Origin: Macrotrachela quadricornifera
Lineage: Eukaryota; Rotifera; Eurotatoria; Philodinida; Philodinidae
Assembly (NCBI GenBank): GCA_022393335.1
Contig: JAJEKB010020956.1
Span: 458,529-522,528 of the forward strand
Length of the DNA stretch: 64,000 nucleotides
Reading direction: 5' to 3'
The notes under the pieces: generated by a model
Told to the model about the DNA's origin: nothing
Seen by the model: the letters and a program-made list of their open reading frames with translations, nothing else
Database searches by the model: none
Program-made: the position numbers and the translations under genes
Shown here: in pieces, positions 21,828 through 35,162 of the stretch
Layout: each line of letters begins with the position of its first letter
Position numbering within the stretch: the first letter of the stretch is position 1

Positions 21828-22823
21828 TTAAGCGAAAATTAGAGGAGAAATTTTCTAAATATTGAGACCGCAATTTATTCTGCGTCATTCGATAAAAACA
21901 AAGCTTAATTAAAATACAAAAGACCTTGTCACGTCCGATATTTTGATATATTCTTTCAAACATTAAATATATAGACCCAAAATTCACATAGAATTCTAAA
22001 TTGCGAAATCAAAAAAGGATGAATTAAAAAAATATTCTTTGTTGTTTCTAGGAAAAGTCTGTTTTTAATCAGAAGATGGCAAGAATCATTAAAACATTTC
22101 TCGACAAATAGAATGCCAAAAATAATCATGTTGGTTGTGAAAGATCTAAACAGTAAAGAACGTATTGCTACCGTTAAAAAACCTTTTTTTTTCAAAAGAT
22201 GATTTTCACATTTTTTATCTCTAGATTAACTCTTCCTTCGATGAATCTCGATGAATTTATGCATATCTTGAGGAATCTTCTGGAAATCTACATCTGCTAG
22301 AATTCTAGCTTGTTAAGAGAATGATGACTTCATCTGTTTCACTCAATCTATCTCTCAGAAGCATATTCTTATCTAATAGAGAAAGTCTCCTCGATCTATC
22401 CCATGTGCATATATCGATTACTATGTATATTTAAACTTCATAGGAAAAAATAGACTATTTCGATTGAGATGAAATAAAACTAAAAAAAAATAATATTTTA
22501 TCTCCATTCGATGTAAAGAGTTACTACTTACACTAAGATGGATTAAAATGAAAGAAATCCTATGTTTATCTCTACTAAATAAAAACCTGATTATTGTGAT
22601 TAAGTTAGAATAAAACTAAAAAAACACTAATTTAACTTATATAAGATTATAAGAAAAGATTTTTTTAATTAAAATGTAACAAAACTAAATTAACTATATA
22701 TCACAAATTATTGAAAAAGGTTTTTACCTTCATCGCATAAAAGAGATTATGTTCATGAGTTTGATGAAAAAGTATAAATTTGTTTGCACATCTTCTTGTT
22801 ATTTTTATTATTTTTTGTTAATG
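21828..22823. other. Intergenic, no gene seen
   Basis: AT-rich, no gene. ORF 21956-22195 is hydrophobic noise without features. Confidence 0.5.
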
Positions 22824-24037
22824 TATTAGGAAGTATTTCAAACTTTTTGCCATCCGGCCGCTCTGCTTCTCTTCCGTTCTCATGCCGCTCTATCACGGTG
22901 TAATGAATTTATTTTAATTACATTTTGATATAATATTTAATTCTGATGTATGTATATATATACGGATATACGGATATACGAAGTATATTTTTTCATTCCT
23001 ATTCAATATTACGTTGAAAGTGTAATAATTATATTTTTCTCTTTTGTTTTGAACATCAGTCATCTGTAACTTGATATAATAAAAACTCGTTTAAAAAGTG
23101 TTGAAAACTTGATGAAATAGGTCTAAGTAGAATAGCTTGTATCAAATTGAATATGTAGTTAAACTGTAATTCATGAGAAATAATGAAATAGAATAGCATT
23201 GGTTCATCTCTGCCTTTTAATTGCGTTGCTATCAACCGCTAGCAAAGTGACTAAAAATGAAAGAAAGATAGATGAAAAAAGTGACGGCTCTTGGCAACAA
23301 ATAAACCAGTATATGTTATTATTTTCTTAATAAAACACAGGATCATCATTAGCTTCAACAATTTCTGAAGTTTCTTCGCGTAGTTTTTAGATTTGTACAT
23401 TATTAAAGTTAAATAGATAAGCACAAAACGTACGATCTTTGTGATATAAAGACTTGTTTAAACTTAGATAAGCTTATTGATTCTATTGTTTGGATGACTG
23501 CATTCTATTCCTATATCATGAGAATTATTTAACAATACATATCTGTATATTTTTTGTTACACTATTTTCCTTAATTGACTTAACTTATATATGCGTATAT
23601 AACAATCGTCCCAGTTTGTGTATTCTCTTGAATAAAATAATCAGTCGTATTTGCTATACAAAAATGGATGTTACTTTATTTTATTATTTCTCATGAATTA
23701 CAGTTGAACTACATATTCAATTTGATACAAGCTATTCTACTTCGATCTATTTCATCAAGTTTTCAACACTTTTTAAATGAGTTTTTATTATATCAAGCTA
23801 CAGATGGTTGATATTCAAAACAAAAAAGGGTCTCTCAAGAAAGAGTGAGAAAAATATAATTATTACGTTTTCAACGTAATAAAGTTGAACGGAAATCTTA
23901 TCATGAATTAAAAAAATTTTTCTCTCATACATACATCAGAAACAAATATTATATTAAAATGTAATTAAAATAAATTCATTATGCCGCGACAGAGCAGCCG
24001 GCCAGACGGCAAAAATTTTGAAATGTTTCCTTATTGA
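22824..24037. repeat. Foldback element P7 with ~370-bp terminal inverted repeats
   Basis: Arms 22824-23198 and 23670-24037. The ends carry a GC-rich island that stands out from its surroundings: TTGCCATCCGGCCGCTCTG at ~22848 and CAGAGCAGCCGGCCAGACGG at ~23992. Inner portions match too (TTGAAAACTTGATGAAATAG; TACATATTCAATTTGATACA and complements). The 470-base middle has only a 68-codon ORF with no known product. It looks like a decayed or non-autonomous DNA transposon with long TIRs. Confidence 0.85.
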
Positions 24038-24629
24038 TAAGAATGCTGTAACATGAGCAGCTATAAATTAAGAATTATACCAATCATATTAAGTGTAAAA
24101 ACAATGACAATATCTAGATATATAATGAAATTCTATCATGACCGTATCGAAACTTCCATGAATATTTTTCACTGTTTTTAAAAAATGAAATGCTTGAGTA
24201 GACTTGATACTTTTTAGAAAATGTATAGATTACAAAATCGAATTTTAAGCCTATATGAGCTACAATATTTCCTTAAGAAATTATTTATGTTGAAAATAAA
24301 TTTCTTCATAATTTAATTTTTTTCCTTTACAATTGTATTTCTATTAGAGATAGGTAAAGTAATCCCGGATCCGAAACCAAATTTTGTGTATTATAAATAT
24401 TCTTCTAAAACATTCTGAAAAATTCTTGCGAGATAGAGCAGTACATTGAAGCACTGGAAGTAATACTTTTGTTTTATTCATTGTCGAAAGAAAAAGCAAA
24501 GATTAAATGAATTTTATGAGATCAATCAGTCAATCTTTATTAAAATATATTGATCGACAGAGAAATAAATCCTATACAACAAAAGACAAGATAAGAAAAA
24601 GAAAAATCATAAAATAAAAAATGTATTTT
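24038..24629. other. 3' flank of the GTPase gene, no gene seen
   Basis: AT-rich. Minus-strand polyadenylation-type motifs (TTTATT on plus) occur just beyond the GTPase stop. Confidence 0.5.
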
Positions 24630-26099
24630 TTAATCAAAGATTTTAGCAAGAACTTTTTTCTTGGGACATGTAATTTTACAAAAACCTTCCGAACGTTCAA
24701 CATTAGAATTTAAAGGATCAACATGGCATTTTAAAGGAATTTGTAATTTAAATTTACCAATAGGAATTTTTTCTTGAAGAATATTTGAATTTGTTAATGA
24801 TTCTTTAAAATCAGTACGACAACCTTCGATAATAATGGCTTCTTCAACAATTTGAATACGTGATTCACCTTTTTTAAAACCTGCAAGTTCAACTATACCA
24901 TAAATATCATTATCAGTTTCATATAAACTATAAAGAGGTTGCCATTGTCCATGTTCTGTTGAACTAATACCAATAAAATAACCTGCATCATCATAAAGAA
25001 GTTTTGGTGATAAATTTAATGGATATGGATCTTGATCAAGATTTTCCATTTCTTTTCGATATGAAAGTACAATACGTGGTTCTTTAACATGCATTTGTAC
25101 TTGAAATTTTTGTTGATTATTTTCATTTAATTGATTATCTTGTTCTAGATTATTGATAAATATTTGTGGTAATTTAGTGTTAACAAATTTTATCATTTCT
25201 TTGACAACATTAAGATTTCGTCTACAATCTGTTGCTGTTTGTAAGATATTCATTATACCATCAATAGATTGTCTATTCCATATTTTTGCTGCATCAAAAC
25301 CATTTTTTGTAAAAATAAAATGACGAAGTGTTATATTATTTTGTACAGAACGAAAAAATTGAACATTTGTAGATGTTTGATTGATCTGTAATGTCATTGT
25401 TTCAAATTTAGCATCGAAAAGATATATAACTTCTTCTTCAACTACATTATCTGCATCTTCAACTGTTTCAACATCCATTAAATTATGAATAATAATTATA
25501 TTTTTATTAGTATTGAAATTTTCAGAATGTTTTAATACTTGTTGAATATATGATTGATCTGTAGCACGTAAACGATTAACAACAATGATAATATATGAAC
25601 ATAAATGAAGTGCTATTTCTCTTAAAAGAGCTTCAGTAGCTTTTTTATCCTCGAGTTTATCTTTTGGTATTGGAGTATCAGTACCAGCAGTATCAATAAA
25701 AATTATATTTGAAGCCAATTTTCTACCTGCTGTTATTGATATACCTTCCGTATGTATTAAATTACCATTCGGTAATTGAATATCACAAAGTTGATTAAGT
25801 AAAAATGATTTTCCACGATTATATGAACCAAGAATTGCAACAACTACACCATGATTATCTTCAGTTGTTGATGATTTTGGTTCAACATTCGTTGTATTAT
25901 TTCCAAGTACAATTTCCCAACCTAATGTTGATAATGCAGTAAGACTATCAATACGAATAATAAGATCATATGGTGTAACAATTGGAGCTGCAGGAATTTC
26001 ATTTTTAAGATCTGTATTATTTCGATATTTATCCCAGAGTATTTTGCTACCACCACCAAGCGCTGCTAGACCACCAAGAACAATCGGTAGGGCTGCCAT
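24630..26099 (-). CDS. GBP/dynamin-like large GTPase with C-terminal Hsp20 (alpha-crystallin)-like domain
   Basis: 489 aa, one exon, ATG at 26099. A hydrophobic Gly/Ala/Leu-rich N-terminus (1-22) may insert in membrane. The GTPase domain has the P-loop GSYNRGKS (91-98) followed by FLLN, as in guanylate-binding proteins and atlastins, the G3 motif DTAG (136-139), and an N-x-x-D-like G4 in HNLMD (206-209). Residues ~300-345 look helical and polar. From ~395 an Hsp20-like beta-sandwich follows: YGIVELAGFKKGESRI, VEEAIIIEGCR, IPIGKFKLQIPL and EGFCKITCPKK match the usual strands, including the A-G-F and I-x-C-P-K-K positions. GTPases of this type act in membrane remodelling and cell-autonomous defence; the chaperone-like tail is unusual. 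Function is inferred from domains only. Confidence 0.82.
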   Translation of the reverse strand: MAALPIVLGGLAALGGGSKILWDKYRNNTDLKNEIPAAPIVTPYDLIIRIDSLTALSTLGWEIVLGNNTTNVEPKSSTTEDNHGVVVAILGSYNRGKSFLLNQLCDIQLPNGNLIHTEGISITAGRKLASNIIFIDTAGTDTPIPKDKLEDKKATEALLREIALHLCSYIIIVVNRLRATDQSYIQQVLKHSENFNTNKNIIIIHNLMDVETVEDADNVVEEEVIYLFDAKFETMTLQINQTSTNVQFFRSVQNNITLRHFIFTKNGFDAAKIWNRQSIDGIMNILQTATDCRRNLNVVKEMIKFVNTKLPQIFINNLEQDNQLNENNQQKFQVQMHVKEPRIVLSYRKEMENLDQDPYPLNLSPKLLYDDAGYFIGISSTEHGQWQPLYSLYETDNDIYGIVELAGFKKGESRIQIVEEAIIIEGCRTDFKESLTNSNILQEKIPIGKFKLQIPLKCHVDPLNSNVERSEGFCKITCPKKKVLAKIFD

Positions 26100-29000
26100 A
26101 CTAAATATGAAATAAAAGCAATATAGATAATTAGTGTTATGTGTATGTTTGAAGTATTATATATAGAAATAATTTGAACTAATCTTAAATATGAAATATA
26201 ATTGATAAAAACTACGATTTAGTGATAATGATTGTTAGATCTTTAATCGCTGTTATGTATATAAGGTTATTAATGAAGAGAACAGTAAGTATTTATACTA
26301 GATAAAAAGTGAATATGGTTTGTTCTATGAAATAAGCTATTACAGTTGGAATAATCCATGATCATAACATAAAACAAAAGAAACTGTAAATGGATTAAAC
26401 CCAAAAAAGAAAAAAAAGCGAAGAGAAGTACCAGACAAAATGAAAGAAAGGAAGAAAAAAGAGAGAGAGTGATAGTTGATAACATATATGTAAAGAACGA
26501 AGAAAAGAAAGAGAACGAACATATATGCTACATGTGGATAATATCCTAATCCATTTCTATTTTACGGCGGATCTTATGTCACATATTTATTTGACCATGA
26601 TTTTTCTCACAAAATAAAAATATTGAATAAAATAAATGCTAGTGTTTTTCTTTCCATAAAACAGAAAAAAGAGAGAGGCAAGAGAGTCCTACAATAATGC
26701 ATCATCTACATGATACTAAACCGATACAGAACGAAAGAAATACAAAAGTATGAAAGTAGAAGAAAGTTAGAAGAGAAAACGAGTTGAAATGTACCGTGGC
26801 TTATAGTCATGAAGGATACTTCACTCTACTTTGTTGTATATAACTATTATTTCATCTACCGTTTGTTTTATGCTTGCTTGGTTACTTTATTATTACACAA
26901 AGTATAGAAGAGGTATTTAACTAATGAAAAAAAAACATTAAAATAGGTCACCTATAATCATATTATTGTGAAAGAATAATATATTTATTTAATACTCATA
27001 TCTTCTGCATATATACAGAATGGGCGAAAAAATAAAGAGACAATATTGACAATTATTATTTTGATATCATAAAGCATATTTTTTTAAATCTCTTCAACTA
27101 TTTTCATTTGAATTAACAGTGACATTTAGTAAATAACAGCCCATTCGAGTATTACTTTATTGTGTGGATTGATTTCTCGTATTTTCTTTGTACTATCGGA
27201 TTTGTGCACAGACTGTATTATGTATTTTCATCTGAAAAAATATATACTATCGTTTATATATAGCATAACTGAAAATATTCACTTGTTCATATTAGGAAAG
27301 ACTATTTTGAATTTTGTACATATTTAGTCAAAAATTAAACGATTCGAACGTTATTCTGTAAACTAAAATTTGGTTTGGAGTTATTATTGGACCATTTTAT
27401 TTCATAAAACTGTCACTGTATCCTCTTAACGTCTAAAGATGAAGAAAAAGATTATTTCTATTAGCTAATTAAAAGATATGACCCGATTCATTAATCATTA
27501 CGATATCTGAGTTTGGCTCTAATGAATTTTTTCTGTACAAGATTTAATCAAAGATCCTAGATATGCGATAAAAGATCAATCTTCAAAAAGAATTTAAAAT
27601 AATATCATTGCAGAAATGCGACGCTTATATCGATCGGTATCTCGAAAGATTACAACCATATAGAAATTTAGATGGGAATTATAATGAGTCGACAAAAAAA
27701 AATGTTTTAAGAATATAATTACAATATTAATTTTCCTTTTATTCTTATCGAATATGTAAATGCTATTTTTTTTTCTCATTTCTTATTCAGACGAACATGT
27801 AAAAAGCGCATAACGATACTCTTATTAAGTTAATTTTCACTCTAATTTTAAAAGATTTTTGATCAATTTCAAAAAACAAACTTTCTATATATTATAATTA
27901 TCTGTTTTTGTTGGCCAAGAAATGAAATCACTGCAATAAAAACTACCAAGACTAAAACAACAACAACATGAACATTATATACCAAATACGAAAAATACTA
28001 CGTATTAAAATAATCCATCTTGAGCTATTATTCAATAAAATATCATGATATGAGTATCTGAATTTAAGGCATATAATGAAGTTATTGGTTAGAAAAGTCG
28101 AAACTAGTTGTAGTTGCTCGTATTCACTCTATTTCTTTATCTTTAATAATAGAATATCATAAAATCTACAGAATCCAATTCTGAGCGATCATTTAAGAAA
28201 TAATATTTTGATAATCAATGAATGTATGCATTTATCCTTGTTGGAGTATCCAATCGTGAGGCATGCTTGATAAATGTACCGTATACAAGACTTCTATATC
28301 CTTTCTGCGATTAATACCGATCCGTCCTTGATATCGTAATTAGCGATTATAATATTAAATTTTTGCCAATTTGGAAAAGCTCATTATAGATAATATTTTT
28401 TATTTGTATATTAGTATCTTTGACATTCTATTGAAGAGTCGTAGGGAGGTATGTAACGAGATATGCCACTATCATCTATCTCTCGGCCTCCATATATCCT
28501 GTGACCTTTCTTTTCTACTATGACCGTTATGCTTAATCAATATTCATTGTTCTATTCTTTCTGTATAAGTGTATAGTCTGTGAACGGGAACTTGTTGCAT
28601 GAAGAAACCAAATAAAGTGTGTGTTAATATATCCGGACCATTGCTTTCATCATGGTGTTCATTACACGACATACTATACTTATCAAACAAGAAGAATCGA
28701 TGAAATGATAAAATCAGAACAAACGAAACTATGTAATTACTTCAATTACATCATACAATGCAACTTTCTGACAAAATTCTTTTTTTTTTTCTACTAAAAA
28801 TATCATGAAAATTTAATTTATGCATTGAACTTATTTTTATGACAATTTTATTTTACTGATCATTTTATCAGAATAAATTCTTAAATCTGAATCATTCAAT
28901 TAAGTAGAATTTTAAGATATTTACAAAATTTCAATATGATAATTATTAATTATCAACATCATCTCTATAGTGAAAAAAAAATTGAGCTCGAGACAGTGTA

Positions 29001-30447
29001 AATTCGAAATTTGGAGTTTATGTGTCCAGCTTACTTTTTCTAACCTGATGATTCATTTACATTGCCTACAAGAAATTTAAACGATGACTACTGCATCGCA
29101 TAAACTCATCCTATTGGGTACATTGCACGAATCCACTGAGTTTTGGTCATCAAAATGCCATTGTTTGTTGTTATTGTGTTTCATCATATTCGATTTCATC
29201 CAAACACAATCAAGCCATTGTCAATATTAATCCATGTCAAACAGATAAAATTGTAATCGGAGAAATACGACGCGTTTACATGGTTTCGTATTGAAATTTT
29301 AAAATTTCGTGATCGTATGTGTAGAAATATGATCATTTAAGGACAAACAATGTTCGTCTGCAGTGTTTGTTTCACTTTATATTTCTTCCTATACAATTTG
29401 GACATATACGACCATCCAAAACTTGGTTGTATAGAAAGAAATAGAAGGAGAGATGTTATTTTATATTAACAATAAATCAATCGCATACGGTAATCTAGTA
29501 GCTTACTACGAGATCTGTAGTGAATCCAACAATTTTTGGGAATCAGATATTGATAGATACAACATAAAACATTTTATCAGTATTTGATACGGAGAAATCG
29601 TTAATTTATGATATTGCAGTGTCGAAAGCTATTTTGCCGAAGAAATTTCATTGAATTTGACAGAATTTTAAAATAGGTTTAATCAACCTGAGAATTTTTT
29701 CTCACTTTGACGCAGATATTACGCTATGAATTAATCATTCATTGTTAGATTCACATCATAGAGTTTTTTAGAGTCAAGAAAAATGAACTCAACATTATGA
29801 TTTTACATTGTCGATCTGATACAGAAAAATTTACTAACGTCTGAAGAGAATGACGAGTTCACGTCTGATATATAATTGAGTGACTTTGCCTCCGCTATAG
29901 AGCTATCAACATTGGATCCTAATTAGAGACATCAGTTTGTATTATGTGATCATTTTTTATAAAATACTTACATTAATCATTATATTCGTGGATATTTTCG
30001 CCAACAACCTACTTTTTCATGAAAACAAAAAAGAAATGAATGGGGTATTAGCATCTCTAGAATATGATTTAAATGATTCCTGATTGTGAGATGAAAATAT
30101 TGGTTTCAGAATGATGATCTTTAAAAAATTTTAGCCACTGTAAAAATATATATGTTATCCTATATATATTAATCAATAAAAAAAATTAATATATTTTAGC
30201 AAACATTCGTTCTCTTTATGAATATTAATATTTGCCTATATTTAGAGGTATTTATCAATAGAGAGTGAAAAAATTTCATTTTATTTTTAAGCTGATAGGT
30301 GAATTAATATTAAATGAGGGAGACTTGAAATCCAAAGGTAGGCTAATACTGAACACTTTTTTTTCCAGCATCATCAATCTCTCTTAGCATACGTTTGAAT
30401 AGTGTTAAAAAGTTTTTTCCTCTGTTCTATAATTTGCTTAGTTATAG
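26100..30447. other. 4.3-kb gene-poor region
   Basis: No gene is supported. 26380-26530 is a GAAAGAAAG-rich tract on plus, upstream of the GTPase. Small ORFs (26270-26522, 27594-27779) are low-complexity. A short inverted repeat (TTTCTTCCTATACAA near 29381, complement near 29428-29442) is present. Just before 30448 a pyrimidine-rich stretch ends in TTATAG directly before the ATG; it could be a 3' splice acceptor for a 5'-UTR intron or for a trans-spliced leader (inference). Confidence 0.5.
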
Positions 30448-33215
30448 ATGAAATTGTTATTTTCTGATTTTTGGGTTATATTGACCTTGATCATATTATC
30501 ACAATCAATTTTATGTTCGATTCGCTACGAAAAACGTGATGATTCTGCTCAAGGAATACGTTTTTCTGGAAATGATGAATTTATTATTTTTGCTATGAAT
30601 TTTTATGCAAAATGGGTAGTGGATTTCTATCCATTTAGGCCTTCAGATCACTGTGATACATCATATCGAATGAAAAATTTACATGTTTACAGTTTGACCG
30701 TTTTACCACGTAATGACAATAAAACAACTGATAAACTGCACCGTTTTCTGCAAGTAGCAGAAGAAATAGACACAAAAAATGTAGTTCTTACCGTTTTTAC
30801 TATCAATCAGTCAAGCTGTGGTATGTTTCAAAAGATTTTTTGTGAAACATAAATAATCTTTTATTTTTTTTTAAAGAAATTAATGTTCTTCGTAATTTTA
30901 TTATCTGGCAAAATGAACATCAAGAATATATATTGCTCAAAGTCGATCGATCGAAGAAATTTGCATATGTATTTGCTTACTGGTTTATTGTCTCGTTTAA
31001 TATTGATAATTTTGAGATTGAAACAACATATATGACCGAAATTGTGAAAATGCTATTTCTCATACGTGATGTCGATCTTACTGATTCATATGCAATTCTA
31101 GTTGGATATCTTCCTATATTAGACATGACAAATTTAGTCTCATGTGTGACTCTGCTAGTTACCCTTAATCCAATACAATTAATACATCGAATAGAGAGCG
31201 ATTTTAGTGATTATCTTATGTTATCTGAAGCATTTTCCTACAATTTCGACACCGCCATGTCAGTGGCTATTAATCCTACGCGTCATATAGCTATTATCGG
31301 CGTGCCAATCGATGGATATGTGAGCGTACTCGATATAAATACTACTAGTTCAGATTGTATAGAATGGACATTGAATATTATACAGATATATGCTACTATT
31401 AAACGTGTTACTGGTGTTGGTCGATCTATAGTCTGGCTTGACGATTCAACAGTAGCTACCGTTGTTCTCACAGTTCCGAATCGTCCATGGTCCGCATCAG
31501 AAGTTTGGGTACATCATATTGATACACTATTCAAAAGTCCTCTGTTCGTTTTTCCAAACAATCAACAAAAAATTTTCTTTCCTTTAACTCGATTTCTTCA
31601 AATAGTCACTTGGTCAGGAAATATACTCATACTTACCGATAGACAGATAGTATTGTTTGTGCCGGTAAGACCACCTGGCTTCTTCTCTGAATGGAATCCG
31701 CATCCTCTTAGTAATAATATTGTCTACAATTCAAAACCATGTCTTGCTGGTACCTATAAAAATACATCTAATTTTGGACCGTGTATTATTTGTCCTACAC
31801 AAACAAAGAATCCAGGCAAACAACCATGTAGTAAATGTGAACCATGCGCATCTACTTCCTTCTGTCCTCTAGGTTCCGTTGGCGATGTTTCATTAAACGA
31901 CTATCCATCCTATACTCAAACATTTTCATATCCCGATTCTCCTGATATGAATAATTATGATGATCTTCTTGTACACAATATTTTTAATATTGGTAAAACA
32001 CGTCGTTGTATTGTTATTTCACCATTATTTTGGACAATAATCATCATTACATTATGTTTTATTGTTTGGTTTGCGATGATATTATTAAAAATATGTAAAT
32101 GTCAAAAAGGATATTCTCATCGAAATAGACTGAAGTTATTCTTTAAAAAAACAGATATTATCAGCGAAGGTAAACAATGGATAGGTGGATTATTTTCATT
32201 TTCTATTATTGCATTATTTGGTTTTGTCTTTTGGTTTGCATCTGGATTTTTAAATCTCTATCCAATTGAATTATCTAGTATGTCATATATATCATGTGAT
32301 GATACTATACGTAATGCTGTATATGAAAGTGCATTGCAATTACCATTGCCTAATCCAGATGGAAATGAATGGAAGATTTTTAAAATGCTTAATGATCAAC
32401 CATTTACAATGACTATAGATTTAATAAACACAGCAGCTAATTGTTCAGATATTAGAATGCAACTAAATAAACTAGGAGGGCGATATATACTCTTGCCAAT
32501 TAAATCATGTGTACGTCAGCCAGACAATATTACACTTTCTATAAGCTTTTCATTGTTAACTCATCGTACAACCATACAAATGAATATTACAGGGCCATAT
32601 TTTATTGGAGCAATGCGATTATGTTTAAATGGTCCAGGTCATGTTAACGATGTAAATACTTTACAAACACTTGATATGTGTCAATTATTTTTTACGTCAA
32701 ATGAAACATTATCCCTTATAACAACTTTACATATGGTACTGATTAAAATCATTAATGTGACTAAACCATTGAATGTTGGCGATAATACACATTATCATGG
32801 TCGATGGGCTCCGACTTTTGCTGAAAGTTTACTTTCTGATGAATTATTATATAACGACAATGTCTATGGACAAAGTTTAAGATATCATGATAATAATATT
32901 ATGCTAGTAATTACATTGAGTGAACAACCTTTTTATCTTCAAAATATTCAACAACCTATTGTTCGAAGAGCTGAACTCTTTTTTCATACATTACTCTTTT
33001 GTACACTTATTATTGAACTGTTCGGGATGGGTTTTCTTATATTTAAACTTGCCATTATCCCCTTTATTCATGCTATTGTTCGATGTTGTTGTTGCTGTTG
33101 TTGCCATCATAAGAAACGAAATTATAACGTACGCAAAACATCGTCTACGAGAACAATACAAGAAATCTTAGATATTAATGACATGAATATGCATGAGAGC
33201 AAATCAAAACACTGA
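30448..33215 (+). CDS. Large multi-pass membrane protein with propeller-like ectodomain and Cys-rich module (2 exons)
   Basis: Exons 30448-30820 and 30877-33215 (56-nt GT-AG intron, phase 1) give 903 aa. The signal peptide or anchor lies at 5-24 (FWVILTLIILSQSILC). Residues ~100-400 have repeated strand-rich text with WD/Kelch-like spacing (IAIIGVPIDGYVSVLD, SIVWLDDSTVATVVL), perhaps a beta-propeller. A Cys-rich module at ~413-454 (CLAGTY, CIICP, CSKCEPC, FCPLG) resembles TNFR/ephrin-receptor-like repeats. Transmembrane helices lie at ~508-530, ~561-583 and ~833-858; glycosylation sequons fill the loop between the last two. The cytoplasmic tail begins with seven consecutive cysteines, probable palmitoylation sites. 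Not a family I can name; possibly lineage-specific. Surface receptor or adhesion role is inference. Confidence 0.8.
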
Positions 33216-35162
33216 AGAATATCAACCGAGTTTTTAACCAAACTTCTACATTCTAGAACTTTTATCGTGCTAATCTGATTTCTGTGATTCATCTTCACTG
33301 CGCGATAGTCTTAGACATTTGTACGGATACTTTTACATCGCGGGATATATTGAATATCTATTCTAATTTAGGAACTGATTGATTATTATCAGATTTCAGA
33401 TAATCATAACTCAGTTTATTCGTCAACATTAAGTGATTTTTGTGAAACTCACAATCTAAAAATGTGAGTATAAGCTTTAAGGTCAAATTTTTGCCGCTTC
33501 TCCCTACAGACAGTTTCTGCCAAATTAACATTAATACAAAGAGGATTGACTTAAGTTTCAAAAATTACCGAGAAGAAAATTATGGTTTTTTTCGTTAAAT
33601 TAAACGGTCAATACTAATGATACATCCACTAAAATTGGTGTATATCTTACGTACGACAAAATCTAATTTACATTTTAATAGATTGATTCATTTTGATTAT
33701 TATATATATATATAAGATTTTCGAAAACAATTATGGTTCCTAATCGATAATTATCGAAAATCGAGCTCAACGAGTTCGTATACAGTCACTCATAGTGATT
33801 TTTTCACTCCTATGAAAATATAACGGGTTATGCAAAAGTTTTGTATTAATTAGGTTTTCAGTATAGTATCTGAAGGAATCTTTATTTTGTTAGAAAGGGC
33901 AAAATATTCCATTCAAATATTTTTTATAACACTGCGATTGGGTATTGTGAGCAAGTAAAAATGACATTTTCAAGTGATTGATTGAATTCGTGAATTTTGT
34001 TGTGACATCAAAATTAGCAAAAATGATCTATTTTATATGTAATTAAAGCTTATTAAGATCTCTACAAAGGTACATGAGATAAAACAGAATTCAGTTTCTC
34101 TGTTAGATATCACGAGGAAAGCGGTATTGAATATTGCAAAGAAAAAATCTTGTTAAGATGAAATGAACTGTAGAAACTTTCTTTCTATCTGCTTTGATAG
34201 AGAAAAAAATGCGAAAATTTTTCTATGCTATTTGATCGTATATAAACTAATATTATAATAATAAACTTTCAATAAAATCTGATTCGTTTGTATATTTGCT
34301 GGTTGTATTACGTCATAAAGAGTGTGGCATGTTTACACATTTCACTTTATTATCAGTTAATACGCTGTATTTAAAAAAATTAATCTCGTTTCATACTGCA
34401 TCTTGTGTCATATTTTGTTTTTTTTAATATAATGTTTTTTCAACAAAAACTGTTCTTATCGTTCTATTTTATGATTATAATATTAGTTTTTAAAGAAGAA
34501 TTTTTCCACGTAAATTTTCTTTTAATATATAATTTTGATTATTTTTTTTTCAAAAGAAAACCAGAATAGATTGTTATTATGAGTCGTTGACAGAGCAAAT
34601 CTGTCTATTATAGGTTTCTTTGTATTGATAGCAGACGTATAATTAAAAACAAAAGTCACATTAAAATTCATATGAATAAAAAAAAAAGAATTGAATAATA
34701 TTGGACTTAAAATAACTATAAAGTCTATTGCATTGATATATTTCATACTGAGTTAAAGATAGAAAAACAAAATCATATCTTAAATTTATCCTATCAACTA
34801 GTCCATTGTTATGGAGCATTCCTAAAAATATTATTTTATTATAGTTTTAATAAGGAATCACTCGAAAATCGAATTTCAAACAAGATTTAATCAATAAAAA
34901 TTGTTGTCATTTCAGACTGAACGAACCTTTGTTAACAATAATACTCATTGCTTAAAGTACATGCATATTTTTTTTTTAATTGAATTGTGAAAAAAAATCA
35001 AAGTTTATTGACAAAAAAAAAATATAATTAAAATTGCATTTTTTTTCTTTCTTTTGGTTCTCGCAATCAAAACTCAATAATAATTCTTTCATCAATGAAT
35101 ATAATTAAAATTTTTTTTTCTTTTATATTTATAAGCTATATAGTACCTAAGATTTAAAGGTT
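33216..35162. other. Intergenic with one solo repeat copy
   Basis: No gene. A short TA microsatellite lies at 33702-33716. At ~34385-34440 the string TTTCATACTGCATCTTGTGT and following T-rich sequence matches the inner part of foldback elements P5 and P8, so it is a solo fragment of that family. Confidence 0.55.
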
